From Candidatus Vesicomyosocius okutanii (GTDB lineage Bacteria > Pseudomonadota > Gammaproteobacteria > PS1 > Pseudothioglobaceae), in NCBI RefSeq assembly GCF_000010405.1, contig NC_009465.1, positions 1-64,000 on the forward strand: 64,000 nucleotides of DNA, given 5' to 3'. This document shows, piece by piece, positions 11,884 through 21,917 of the stretch. Each line of letters opens with the position of its first letter. Position 1 is the first letter of the stretch. The translations under genes were made by a program, and so were the position numbers. The notes under the pieces were generated by a model. That model was given only the letters and a program-made list of their open reading frames with translations. It was not told where the DNA came from and ran no database searches.

Positions 11884-13107
11884 TTACTCCGTTACTCGTA
11901 TTGGTAACGACTTGGTTTTTCCAATGGAGGTAAACCAAGGCATCAAGATAAAAAACCCAAAATAAGTAAGTGTAAACACTCTTGCTAGTAATGCATTAAT
12001 TGGCGTTACCGGCTGCATACCTAAATAACCAAGTATGATAAAACTAATAACAAAAATTCCTAAAGCAATTTTATAAGGCCATGAACGATATCGAATTGAT
12101 TTTACCTTAGATCTGTCTAACCAGGGCAATGCAATTAGAATTAATAGTGAAGCAAACATACCAACAACACCTGGAAATTGTGAACCAAACATAGGGGGTA
12201 TAGCTCTTAACACTGAATAGAAAGGTGTTAAATACCAAAGTGGCGCAATGTGATTAGGTGTTTGAAGTGGATTTGCTTCAATAAAGTTAGAACTCTCTAA
12301 AAAATATCCATTCATTGCTGGAGCAAAGAATACAATAGATGAAAAAATCATTAAAAATACTACTACACCCACAATATCCTTAACACTATAGTACGGATGA
12401 AATGGAACTCCGTCTTTAGGAATTCCATCTTTGTTTTTATTTTTTTTGATTTCTATACCGTCTGGATTATTTGAACCTACTGTGTGTAATGCCACAATAT
12501 GTAAAAATACCAAAATAGCTAAAATCAATGGTAAAGCAATTACATGCAATGAAAAGAAACGGTTTAAAACAGGATCCCCAACAGCGTAGTCACCCAAAAT
12601 GAAAGTTAAGATTTCAGGACCAAATATGGGTACTGAACCAAATAGAGAAATAATAACTTGTGCTCCCCAGTATGACATTTGCCCCCATGGTAATACATAA
12701 CCCATAAAGGCTTCTGCCATCAATGCAATATATAGCACCATTCCTAAAATCCAAATTAATTCACGGGGTGTCTTGTACGATCCATAAAGTAGACTACGAT
12801 GTATATGTAAATATATAACAACAAAAAAAGCAGAGGCGCCTGTTGAGTGTAAATAACGAATAAGCCACCCCCAGTTAACATCACGCATGATATATTCTAC
12901 TGATGCAAATGCATGGATAGCATCTGGTTTAAAGTGCATAGTTAAAAAAATTCCTGTTACAATTTGTATTACTAATACCAACATGGCTAATGAGCCAAAA
13001 AAATACCAAAAATTAAAATTTCTAGGTGTGTAATACTCCGCTAAGTGTTCATTCCAAACTTTAGTTAATGGAAATCTTTGATCAATCCAATTTTTGTTAT
13101 TATTCAT
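11884..13107 (-). CDS. petB: Ubiquinol-cytochrome c reductase, cytochrome b
   Basis: Cytochrome b is the membrane core of the bc1 complex and holds the two hemes b and both quinone sites. The protein (407 residues) has eight hydrophobic segments, the paired histidines of the heme ligands (HSTGASAFFVVIYLHIHR and the second pair in the FSLHVIALPL helix), and the Qo-site PEWY equivalent APLWYLTPFYS. The frame extends to a TTG at 13143 inside petA, but the ATG at 13107 has a clear TCAGGAGAAT ribosome binding site and is the better start. Confidence 0.95.
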   Translation of the reverse strand: MNNNKNWIDQRFPLTKVWNEHLAEYYTPRNFNFWYFFGSLAMLVLVIQIVTGIFLTMHFKPDAIHAFASVEYIMRDVNWGWLIRYLHSTGASAFFVVIYLHIHRSLLYGSYKTPRELIWILGMVLYIALMAEAFMGYVLPWGQMSYWGAQVIISLFGSVPIFGPEILTFILGDYAVGDPVLNRFFSLHVIALPLILAILVFLHIVALHTVGSNNPDGIEIKKNKNKDGIPKDGVPFHPYYSVKDIVGVVVFLMIFSSIVFFAPAMNGYFLESSNFIEANPLQTPNHIAPLWYLTPFYSVLRAIPPMFGSQFPGVVGMFASLLILIALPWLDRSKVKSIRYRSWPYKIALGIFVISFIILGYLGMQPVTPINALLARVFTLTYFGFFILMPWFTSIGKTKSLPIRVTE

Positions 13108-13120
13108 GTAATTCTCCTGA

Positions 13121-13717
13121 TTATGCTTTTGGGTCAATGCCAATTCGAATTAAAGAATCGGCAACAAAATGATAAGGCGGAATAACTAAATTTGTTGGTG
13201 CTGGAACGCCTGTATAAACCCTTCCTGCTAAATCAAATTTAGAGCCATGGCAAGGACAATAAAACCCCCCCTTCCATGAATCTCCACCAAGATCAGAAGC
13301 GCCTAATTCAGGTCTATAGGTGGGCGAGCAACCTAGATGAGTACAAACGCCAATAATAACAGCAACATCAGGATTTATTGAACGATAAAGGTTTTGAGCA
13401 TACTTTGGTTGTTGAGAAATTTCATTACTATTAGGATCAGTCAAGATGCTATTTAACGTCATCAAATTCTTAATAGTTTTTTTATCACGCTTAAAAATCC
13501 AAACAGGTTTTTTCCGCCATAAAACTCTAACTAATTGTCCGTTATCTAATTTACTTATATCAACATCAATAGGTGCACCAGCAGCTTTTGCTCTTGCTGA
13601 AGGCATCCATGATGATAAAAATGGTACTAAAACAAAACCAACGCCTATCGCACCAACAACGCTTGTGGCACTAGTTAAAAATCGCCTTTTCTTTAAGTCT
13701 ATCTCTTGTTCTGACAT
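13121..13717 (-). CDS. petA: Ubiquinol-cytochrome c reductase, Rieske iron-sulfur subunit
   Basis: The Rieske protein takes one electron from ubiquinol at the Qo site. In 198 residues it has an N-terminal KKRRFLTSAT segment that looks like a twin-arginine export signal followed by one membrane helix, and both cluster-binding boxes: CTHLGC at 125-130 and CPCHG at 154-158. It is the first gene of petABC. A TATAAT-like -10 element lies on the reverse strand at 13775-13780 in the spacer before it, without a clear -35. Confidence 0.95.
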   Translation of the reverse strand: MSEQEIDLKKRRFLTSATSVVGAIGVGFVLVPFLSSWMPSARAKAAGAPIDVDISKLDNGQLVRVLWRKKPVWIFKRDKKTIKNLMTLNSILTDPNSNEISQQPKYAQNLYRSINPDVAVIIGVCTHLGCSPTYRPELGASDLGGDSWKGGFYCPCHGSKFDLAGRVYTGVPAPTNLVIPPYHFVADSLIRIGIDPKA

Positions 13718-13825
13718 AGGGGTTAAAATCCTTTATTAAAGTTTATAAATAAAATCTAATTTTAAACCCGGATTATTATAATATATATTAGCTTTATTTG
13801 ATAGATAATTAATGTTAGAGTGTTA

Positions 13826-14131
13826 TTAATTGACATTAATTTTAATTTCTATATGTGTTATAGATTCAAGTGCTGGTATTTGTATCAAAATTTCTAGTAA
13901 TTTTACTATTTGTTTTTGAGCTCTAAAATAAATAGCATGATTATTAGTTATCAGAGTTGCTGTGTTATCTTTAATTAAGCATAATTTAATAAATGGTTTT
14001 AGTGTGTTTGGTAGAATCTTATTAAGCTCAATATTGATTCGATTATAGGATTTTGCTTTAGTAAACAGTTGTCCAAGCCTACCATTAGGTATAAAATTTG
14101 CGAGATTTGTTAGGGTTTTATACTGACACAT
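13826..14131 (-). CDS. dciA: DUF721 family protein, probable helicase loader DciA
   Basis: DUF721/DciA proteins load or activate the replicative helicase DnaB in bacteria that lack DnaC or DnaI. The 101-residue product resembles the DUF721 core: an N-terminal segment with a conserved pattern around residues 10-30, then strands matching TATLITNNHAIYFRAQKQIVKLL. The position next to secA and divergent from it agrees with other gammaproteobacteria, where this family often precedes secA. Sequence similarity is weak, so the name rests on both pattern and location. Confidence 0.65.
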   Translation of the reverse strand: MCQYKTLTNLANFIPNGRLGQLFTKAKSYNRINIELNKILPNTLKPFIKLCLIKDNTATLITNNHAIYFRAQKQIVKLLEILIQIPALESITHIEIKINVN

Positions 14132-14183
14132 TCATCTATCTATGAGAAAATAAGTTTTTAAAGATTAATTTAAACATATTTTA

Positions 14184-16877
14184 ATGAGTATTATAAATAA
14201 CATTCTATCAAAGATTGTTGGTTCTAGAAATGATCGACTTATCAAAGTTTTATACAAAACTGTTAATCAAATTACTGAATTAGAGTCGAACATGCAAGCA
14301 CTTAGTGACGAGCAGCTTAAATCTAAAACTCAAGAATTCAAAGATAGATTGAATAAAAAGGAAACTTTAAACTCAATTCTTATTGAGGCGTTTGCCGTGA
14401 TACGGGAGGCATCAATCAGGGTATTAGATCTTAGACATCATGATGTACAACTAATTGGTGGTATAGTTCTTAATAATGGTAATATTGCAGAGATGGGGAC
14501 AGGTGAAGGTAAAACTTTAGTGGCAACCTTGCCCGCCTATCTTAATGCACTTAATGGTAAGGGTGTACATATAGTTACTGTGAATGATTACTTAGCATTT
14601 CGTGATGCGCAGTGGATGGGAAAAGTATTTAATTTTTTAAGCATGAGTGTGGGTATTATTACCTCAAATATGTCGTATGAAAATAAACAAGTTGCTTATT
14701 TATGTGATATTGTTTATGCAACTAATAATGAGTTAGGTTTTGATTATCTTCGTGATAATATGGCATTTACTTCTGAACAAAAAGTACAACGAATGCTTAA
14801 TTTTGCCATTGTAGATGAGGTTGATTCAATTTTAATTGATGAGGCTAGAACGCCTTTGATTATTTCTGGTCCAACGGATGATTATGCTCAAATTTATCAA
14901 GCTATTAATCATATGATTCCTCATTTTACTAAGCAAATAGAAAGCGGGGCGGGCAAAGAAATAGTTATTGAGGTGGCAGGTGATTATACTGTTGACGAAA
15001 AACATAAACAAGTATTTTTAACTGATAATGGACATGGTAAAGCTGAACGTTTATTAATTGATGCTGGTGCCTTGTTAGAGGGCGTTAGTCTTTATGATGC
15101 AAGTAATATTTTGTTAATGCAGCATATTAACTCAGCATTGCGTGCACATATTTTATTCCAAAAAAATGTGGACTATATTATCCAGAATGATGAAGTTGTA
15201 ATTGTTGATGAATTTACCGGTAGAACTATGTTGGGTCGTCGTTGGTCAGAAGGTTTACATCAAGCTATTGAAGCTAAAGAAAGAGTAAGTATTAAAAAGG
15301 AAAACCAAACGCTTGCTTCAATTACTTTTCAAAATTATTTTAGGCTTTATAGAACACTCTCAGGTATGACAGGTACTGCTGATACTGAAGCTGTAGAATT
15401 TCAAGATATTTACGGATTAGAAACAGTGGTTGTTCCTCCTAATAAGCCATCTACACGTGTAGACAAATCAGATCTAATTTATTTAACAACACAAGAAAAA
15501 TTTAAGGCTATTGCTCTTGAAGTTGCTAATTGTCAGAAAACTGGACAGCCAGTTTTGGTAGGAACGAGTAGTATTGAAAATTCAGAATTAATTTCCACTC
15601 TATTAGAAAAAAATAATATCAAACACGAAGTTTTAAATGCTAAGCAGCATGAGCGAGAAGCTATTATTATTGCTAATGCTGGTAGTATTGGTGCAGTTAC
15701 TATTGCAACTAATATGGCAGGTAGGGGTACGGATATTGTGTTAGGCGGTAAATTGCTTGAACAAGCAACAAATAAGCAAAAAATTGATTGGCAGAATCGA
15801 CATGATGATGTTATTAAAGCAGGTGGTTTGCATATTGTTGGTACGGAGCGTAATGAATCACGTCGAGTGGATAATCAATTACGGGGTCGTTCTGCGCGTC
15901 AAGGAGATGTAGGTTCAACTCGTTTTTACTTATCATTAGAAGATAATTTAATGCGTATTTTTGCTAGTGAGAAAATGTCATCAACGATGCAAAAGTTGGG
16001 TATGAAAAAAGGAGAGTCAATTGAACATAAAATGGTTAATCGTGCTATTGAAAATGCCCAAAGAAAAGTAGAAGGTATGAATTATGATGCACGTAAACAT
16101 CTTTTAGAATATGATGATGTCGCTAACGATCAAAGAAAAGTCATCTATCAATTACGTGATGATTTAATGAGTGTTAATGATGTTCAAGACCGATTTATTA
16201 GTATTAGGGAAAAAGTTATTAAACAGCTTTTTTCGGATTATATTTCAGCTGAATTAATGGAAGAGGATTGGAATGTTGAAGGATTTTATAATGCTCTAAA
16301 ATCAGATTATTCAGTCGATTTACCATTACAACAATGGCTTAATAAAGGTGTTGATATCGATGAATTACAATCAAGAATTATTCAAGGAATGAGTACAATT
16401 TGTGATTATAAAGAAGAAACGGTTGGTACTAAGCCTATGCGTGAATTTGAAAAAGCAGTTATGCTAAAAACTATTGACCATTATTGGAAAGAACACTTAG
16501 CAACCATGGATTATTTACGTCAAAGTGTTAATTTACGGGGTTATGCGCAAAAGAACCCGATGCAAGAGTATAAACGTGAATCGTTTGCTATGTTTACCTC
16601 GTTGTTAGATACTATTAATATTGAAATTGTTAAATCTTTATCAAATGTTACTATTAATGAAAATACTGATATTTTAGATGTGGAACAGCAAAATAATGAT
16701 GATGCGCAAGCAACACATAGTAATCCAAATGAACAAACCAAACAAGCTAGTATTACTAATAACATACAAACACAAACTGACCAACAAAACACCTATCAAA
16801 GAAAAGAGAAAAAGGTAGGAAGAAATGAGCCTTGTCCTTGTGGATCAGGGAAAAAATATAAAAAATGTCATGGATAA
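14184..16877 (+). CDS. secA: Preprotein translocase ATPase SecA
   Basis: SecA drives secretory proteins through SecYEG. The 897-residue protein is full length with Walker A GTGEGKT at 105-111, the [20 protein letters not shown] helicase motif near 208-227, nucleotide-binding domain 2 ([14 protein letters not shown]), and the C-terminal SecB/lipid-binding zinc motif [14 protein letters not shown]. No ribosome binding site of note is visible before the ATG. The following 479 bp carry no clear gene. Confidence 0.98.
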
Positions 16878-17356
16878 CTATATTGATTTAATATCAGGTA
16901 TTAGTTTTAATGGTGTTGTTATTAATGAGAGAGGTATACAAAATACTAATCCAAGCTTACCTTTATTATTCTTATAAGCTAGAGCAAATTTTGTTAAAGC
17001 TTACTCAAAATTCAAAGATCTTATTAGAGGGTCTGGCTAATATTGAGATTCAAATGGCGAATTATTTTTCTGATACAGTAAATTTATTATTATAACAGAT
17101 AGATATTAAAGCAAAGAATATTAAAATAAATAGCAAATAGGAGTAGATGTTTATTTGTGGGGTAGTGTATTTTATTTAAGCATTTGGTTTATTAAAATAT
17201 TAATAGTAAAGTTATACTAACCAATGATTTGAGCGTATTTATAGATTATTTAGAAGCTCTTACATTTTATTTTTTGATGAAAAAACTTAGCAAATTTGTC
17301 ATCAAATTTTCAATCAGTAAAAGGGTTATGGATGAAAGGAGTGCTTGGAGTAATTT
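16878..17356. other. Gene-poor spacer between secA and pyrC
   Basis: 479 bp with only short open frames. One frame begins with an ATG at 16871 inside the last codons of secA and runs for 35 codons; another covers 16910-17095 (61 codons). Neither resembles a protein I recognise. Protein-like composition in the first 180 bp, split between two frames, would fit a decayed gene, but this is weak. A GGAG ribosome binding site for pyrC lies about 10 bases before its ATG. Confidence 0.3.
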
Positions 17357-18385
17357 ATGCAATTTAAAATGATTCAGCCAGATGACTGTCATTTACATAT
17401 TCGTTCAGGAATGGCATTAAAATCAATTATCGGTATGACGGTTAAGCAAATGGGTAGAGCAATTATTATGCCTAATTTAAATCCTCCTATTACTAATGTT
17501 ACTCAAGCGTGCGCTTATAAAGCAGAAATTTTATCTGCACTACCAAAAGGAAACAGATTTAATCCATTAATGACCTTATATTTAACAGATAATACTACTT
17601 CTAAAGATATTCAAGAAGCTATTGATCATGATGTTATAGCGGTTAAGCTTTACCCTGCGGGGGCAACGACTAATTCCGATAGTGGTGTAACTAATATTGC
17701 TAAACTTTATCCAACACTAGAAAGTATGCAAAAACTGGGTATGCCGCTTTTAGTGCATGGAGAAGTAACACGTAGTGAGGTAGATATTTTTGATCGAGAG
17801 GCCGTATTTATTGATGAGGTGTTGAATCAAGTAGTGAGTGATTTTCCTGAGTTGAAAATTGTATTTGAGCATATCACTACTAAAAATGCTGTTGATTTTG
17901 TTTTAGCAAGTCATCATAAAATAGCAGCAACTGTTACACCACATCATCTTTTAGCTAATAGAAATGATATGCTTGTTAATGGTATCCGGCCACATTATTT
18001 TTGCCTACCAGTTTTAAAGAGGAGAAATCCACACCAAATAGCATTATTAGACGTTGTAACTAGCGGTAATGTTAAGTTTTTCTTAGGTACAGATTCTGCG
18101 CCACATATGAAGACCGATAAAGAATCTGCTTGTGGTTGTGCTGGTATTTTTAATGCACATTGCGCTATTGAGCTTTATGTAATGGTTTTTGAACATCAAA
18201 ACGCACTAGATAAGTTAGAAGGATTTGCCTCAAAATTTGGTGCGGATTTTTATAATTTACCTTATAATAAAAAGATTATTACACTTAATAAGAAAGATTG
18301 GACTATACCAGCAAGTTATTCTTTTGCACATAGTAATATTGTGCCATTTATGGCAACTAAAACACTTAGTTGGAAACTGGTTTAA
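17357..18385 (+). CDS. pyrC: Dihydroorotase
   Basis: PyrC cyclises carbamoyl aspartate to dihydroorotate, the third pyrimidine step. The 342-residue protein is the class II (E. coli PyrC) type: metal-binding HLH at residues 12-14, the carboxylated lysine in AVKLYPAGATTNS near residue 97, further metal histidines in HGEV and in FEHITT, and the catalytic aspartate in LGTDSAPH. pyrB and pyrD are elsewhere in the window, so the pathway genes are scattered. Confidence 0.96.
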   Translation: MQFKMIQPDDCHLHIRSGMALKSIIGMTVKQMGRAIIMPNLNPPITNVTQACAYKAEILSALPKGNRFNPLMTLYLTDNTTSKDIQEAIDHDVIAVKLYPAGATTNSDSGVTNIAKLYPTLESMQKLGMPLLVHGEVTRSEVDIFDREAVFIDEVLNQVVSDFPELKIVFEHITTKNAVDFVLASHHKIAATVTPHHLLANRNDMLVNGIRPHYFCLPVLKRRNPHQIALLDVVTSGNVKFFLGTDSAPHMKTDKESACGCAGIFNAHCAIELYVMVFEHQNALDKLEGFASKFGADFYNLPYNKKIITLNKKDWTIPASYSFAHSNIVPFMATKTLSWKLV

Positions 18386-18777
18386 AGTAGAATATAAATT
18401 TTCTTGTTTTTAACGCTTTTTTTATCTTTTATATTATGATTACTACTATTATTAAAAGTTTTGTATTTATTTTTATCAATATTTTTATACTATTTTATTA
18501 TGAACTATATAAAGATATATTTCATCTAGTACAGGTATATTGAAATAGATAAATTAATTTTAATACAATATACATTATTTTGAGTAAATTTTAGGTTGAA
18601 GAAATAAATAAATTGAGTTTATTTCAAAGTAGTTTAGTTAACAAACTATAAGTAGTACTTTTATGCTTATTTGTAAAATTAAAAAGGTTCTAGGAATTTA
18701 TATATTCTAGGGATAATTGAATATTGTAAAGGTTTAAATAAGTTATTAACTAGTAAAAAAAATTTAAAGAAAATTGT
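18386..18777. other. Gene-free spacer between pyrC and ribF
   Basis: 392 bp, very AT-rich, between convergent pyrC and ribF. I see no open frame of note. TTCTAGG occurs twice around 18688-18710 within a short imperfect inverted repeat, too weak to call a terminator. Confidence 0.35.
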
Positions 18778-19680
18778 TCAGAGTCCAAAAAAAAATTTAG
18801 CGTTTTTAACGTCTAATTTTATTTGTTCCTTTAATGCTAAAAAAGAATTAAATTTTTGTTCATCACGAATTTTGTATTTGAATATAACCTTGGTATATTC
18901 ACCATAAACTTGTTTGTTAAAGTCAAATAAAAAAACTTCTAATAAGATTGTTTCACCCCCAACTGTTGGACGTTTTCCAAGATTACATACACCATTGTAA
19001 ATTTTACCATTTAATTCTACGTTAACTGCGAATATACCTAATAGTGGGCTGATCTTCCTTTTAATAGGAATATTGATTGTGGGAAATCCAATTGTTCTAC
19101 CTTGTTTTTGACAATGAATGATTTTACCTGAAATTGAAAATTTTCGTCCTAACAACTGATTTGCTAAGTAAAAATTACCTTTTTTAAGTGACTGTCTAAT
19201 TTTTGAACTACTTACTCTATCAAGATTATAAAGCACGGTTGGTGTTTTTTCTACCTCAAAATTAAAGGTTTGTAATAAAGAAAAATCACCTGTTTGGTTG
19301 GATCCAAAACGAAAATCATCTCCAACTAGGCAAAGTTTAACTTTGAGTTTATCTAGTAATATTTCATGAATAAAAGTGTTAGCAGTGAGTTGTGAAAATG
19401 AAGCATTAAAGTTAATTAATAAGTGTTCATCTACTCCAAGGCTTGTAAGCAAAGCGTGTTTTTGTTTGAAACTACTAAGTGTGGCTTGCGCATGTCCAAA
19501 AAAGTGTTGTGGCGTTGGTGAAAATGAAACAATCACTGATGGTAAATTCATAATTTGTGCTTTATTAACTAATGTTTTGATAATTTTTTGATGTCCTATA
19601 TGTACACCATCAAAGTTGCCAATAGTAACAACACTTCCTAAATGGGGTTTTAAATTTTGTAAACCACGAATGATTTTCAT
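18778..19680 (-). CDS. ribF: Bifunctional riboflavin kinase / FAD synthetase
   Basis: RibF phosphorylates riboflavin to FMN and adenylates FMN to FAD. The 300-residue protein has the N-terminal nucleotidyltransferase part (GNFDGVHIGHQKII near residues 22-35) and the C-terminal flavokinase part (GKIIHCQKQGRTIGFPTINI and GVCNLGKRPTVGG). In many gammaproteobacteria ribF is followed by ileS-lspA; here it stands alone between two gene-free spacers. Confidence 0.95.
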   Translation of the reverse strand: MKIIRGLQNLKPHLGSVVTIGNFDGVHIGHQKIIKTLVNKAQIMNLPSVIVSFSPTPQHFFGHAQATLSSFKQKHALLTSLGVDEHLLINFNASFSQLTANTFIHEILLDKLKVKLCLVGDDFRFGSNQTGDFSLLQTFNFEVEKTPTVLYNLDRVSSSKIRQSLKKGNFYLANQLLGRKFSISGKIIHCQKQGRTIGFPTINIPIKRKISPLLGIFAVNVELNGKIYNGVCNLGKRPTVGGETILLEVFLFDFNKQVYGEYTKVIFKYKIRDEQKFNSFLALKEQIKLDVKNAKFFFGL

Positions 19681-19998
19681 AAATGTTAATTTTAGTCTAA
19701 TTAATGGATGATATTATCAACTGGTTTTGTTCTTTTGTAATTTTAGTTATTGGTTTGTTATTCTAAACAATTAGATTGGATTTAGCTATGGGCTTTAATT
19801 TAGTATATGTTAAGCATGGTCATTGATCTAAAGTTTTATTTTCAGATACATTAGTTTGAGAAGATAATTATTAATAATCGTTGCTAATTAACTAAATATG
19901 ATAAGGATTATTTAGTTTTCCTTTTGCTGCTTGTCAGGATAGATAATAATGACTAAATTAGTCAAACTATTTTAGTAGTAGTTTTGAGATTTAGTGCA
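19681..19998. other. Gene-free spacer between ribF and metA
   Basis: 318 bp. It must hold the ribF promoter and the 3' end of the metA transcript. Two inverted repeats are present: AACTAAATA at 19890-19898 with its complement at 19909-19917 (10-base loop), and TGACTAA/TTAGTCA at 19950-19964 around a single central base. Either could be a weak terminator or protein site; neither has a convincing U-run in the metA direction. Confidence 0.35.
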
Positions 19999-21054
19999 CT
20001 ATTTTAAATTAAGAGGGTCATTTGGATTAATACCGTTCATAAATGGTTTTTCAATATCTTCATGAGTTGTTTGGTAAACGCAACCAATCCAGTTGTTGAT
20101 AATGACATTAGTGGCGTTTCCCCAAGTATTATCTAAGGTTTTTTTAATGAGCTTTTCAGGAAAATTTGAAATATTAAATTCTGAGGATAAAAGTTTGGTT
20201 TTATATTCATTGAGAATAGCTTTACTTTGTTCGGTTAAATAATGTTCAGGGAATGGTGGATAGTTATTCCTTGTTTTTTTTAAATAGGAAATAATATCGC
20301 GCTTGTATTCCTTTAATAGGCTAATAGTATCGTATTCTGGATGGCCTTGAAAAAATACAATCCTTAATAAATCTTCACTAACTCCTAAGTGAACACCGAT
20401 TTTACTTTCAACTAAAATTTTAACTCCAGCAGCATTAAATTGTTTTTTTGAAATTTCATTAAAACGAGAATGTGGAACGTTAAAACGTGTGTTAACGCCG
20501 CTCATTAAAGGGTGTTGTCGGTCTAGTATTTGGTGTGGAAATACGCCCCAACATTTTTCACCAATGGCTTTGCGTTTTTGCCCATATCTAAACTCTAAAA
20601 CAGCGTGAGTTGCTAAACATGAGCATAGTGTTGAAGTAACATGGTCGTACGACCAATCAACAACTTCTTTTAATTCTTCATAGAAAGGTGCTTTTTGTAA
20701 ATCTTCTTGTTCAATATGCGCACCTGTAATAATTAGTGCATCAAGTCCTTGTGCTTTAATATCTGTAAAAGTTTGATAATGTTGTTTGATATGTTTGTTT
20801 GCTTTTTTACCACGTTTGATTGATGGTAGTGTGAATGGATGTAAATAAAATTGTGCAATTTGGTTAGAATGTCCAATAAGACGAAAAAATTGACGTTCAG
20901 TTGCCTCAAGTGCTGCGTCTGGCATTGTGTTTAGTAAGCCAATATGTAATTCACGTATGGTTTGGTTATTTGCCCTGTCTTTTGACAAAATAGTTTCACC
21001 CTCATCTTTAAGACGTGAGAAAGAAGGTAGGTTTGAATGTGCAATTAGGGGCAT
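19999..21054 (-). CDS. metA: Homoserine O-succinyltransferase (MetA family)
   Basis: MetA activates homoserine with an acyl group at the start of methionine synthesis. The 351-residue protein has the glutamine-amidotransferase-like fold: N-terminal LNTMPDAALEATERQFFRL, the nucleophile region DHVTSTLCSCLATHA with the catalytic cysteine probably Cys146, the APHSR-like VPHSRF, and the GHPEYD motif near residue 248. It is longer than E. coli MetA (309 residues), with a C-terminal extension after the GHPEYD domain. The ATG overlaps the stop of the upstream P-loop gene by one base (TAATG). Acyl donor preference cannot be read from the sequence. Confidence 0.85.
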   Translation of the reverse strand: MPLIAHSNLPSFSRLKDEGETILSKDRANNQTIRELHIGLLNTMPDAALEATERQFFRLIGHSNQIAQFYLHPFTLPSIKRGKKANKHIKQHYQTFTDIKAQGLDALIITGAHIEQEDLQKAPFYEELKEVVDWSYDHVTSTLCSCLATHAVLEFRYGQKRKAIGEKCWGVFPHQILDRQHPLMSGVNTRFNVPHSRFNEISKKQFNAAGVKILVESKIGVHLGVSEDLLRIVFFQGHPEYDTISLLKEYKRDIISYLKKTRNNYPPFPEHYLTEQSKAILNEYKTKLLSSEFNISNFPEKLIKKTLDNTWGNATNVIINNWIGCVYQTTHEDIEKPFMNGINPNDPLNLK

Positions 21055-21890
21055 TAGTTCATCGCTCTATAGATAAGTTCAAATATTTCGTTGGCACTTC
21101 TACATTGATATAAGTCTTCATTATCAATAATGTAACCATATTTTTTTGCAATTGCTTCATATTTTGGTTTGCGGTGTTCAAGTAGGCGGGGAAATACCCA
21201 GCGTACAAACTTGTTTGGGTTGATTTGTGCAATATAAATTAATTGATTTTCCTGGAGGTAAATGTCTAATTCATGTTTTAAGAAATTAGCTTGATAATAT
21301 AAGGGTTTTGGATGTGTCTGTGCACGTTTAATCAAAGCTATCTCGTTAGTTTTGCTAGCCCTAATATAGAGAATCACCGTGTTGTCAGATAGGGTTTGAT
21401 ATACTTGTTCATTATCTAATTCACACAAACTACCACCTGCATCATTAATAAAATGATTAAATCCTTGTGCTTTGGCTTTTTTTATAAATTGGGGTACATC
21501 AAGCATGGTTTTTATTTCTGCGTTTAAGTGCATTATTTGACGAGCAATAAAAGTGTCAATGGATGTACCACCTAGTTCAGGATTGCCTGTTTTTCCTAAA
21601 AAAGTAGATACTGATGATAAGTTATCAAAAGTAATGTGATTTTGGATACTAATCGATTCTTTATCTAGTAAGTCTTTAAGCCATTTATCTTGTTTAACGT
21701 GGTTTTTAATGTTCCCTAAAATTTTATCATTTAAATACTTAGCACCTATACGATAATCACTAGAATAATGAAAGTATTTATCTTGATGGCTAAGAAGTTT
21801 TGCTAAGTGTGTTTTTCCAACTCCTGACATGCCTAATAGAGTTAGACGTTTGTGATTAGAGTTTTTAAATTCGCTGAATGATAGTTTCAT
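21054..21890 (-). CDS. P-loop NTPase of unknown function, coupled to metA
   Basis: I do not recognise a named family. The 278-residue protein has a clear Walker A motif, GMSGVGKTH, at about residues 19-27, then a lysine-rich middle, and a possible Walker B-like strand HFINDAGGSL near 145-154. The layout resembles small-molecule or nucleotide kinases rather than AAA+ proteins. It has no signal peptide or membrane segment. It lies 27 bp after alaC and its stop overlaps the metA start by one base, so a role tied to amino-acid metabolism, perhaps to methionine, is possible but not shown. Confidence 0.6.
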   Translation of the reverse strand: MKLSFSEFKNSNHKRLTLLGMSGVGKTHLAKLLSHQDKYFHYSSDYRIGAKYLNDKILGNIKNHVKQDKWLKDLLDKESISIQNHITFDNLSSVSTFLGKTGNPELGGTSIDTFIARQIMHLNAEIKTMLDVPQFIKKAKAQGFNHFINDAGGSLCELDNEQVYQTLSDNTVILYIRASKTNEIALIKRAQTHPKPLYYQANFLKHELDIYLQENQLIYIAQINPNKFVRWVFPRLLEHRKPKYEAIAKKYGYIIDNEDLYQCRSANEIFELIYRAMN

Positions 21891-21917
21891 GATTTTGATT
21901 TTTCATCAAATCTGTTT

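Noticed and set aside
13108-13143. TTG start for cytochrome b within petA
   Set aside because: The ATG at 13107 has a strong ribosome binding site directly upstream.
16910-17095. 61-codon open frame after secA
   Set aside because: No family resemblance, leucine-rich low-complexity text, and no ribosome binding site. Treated as part of a gene-poor spacer.
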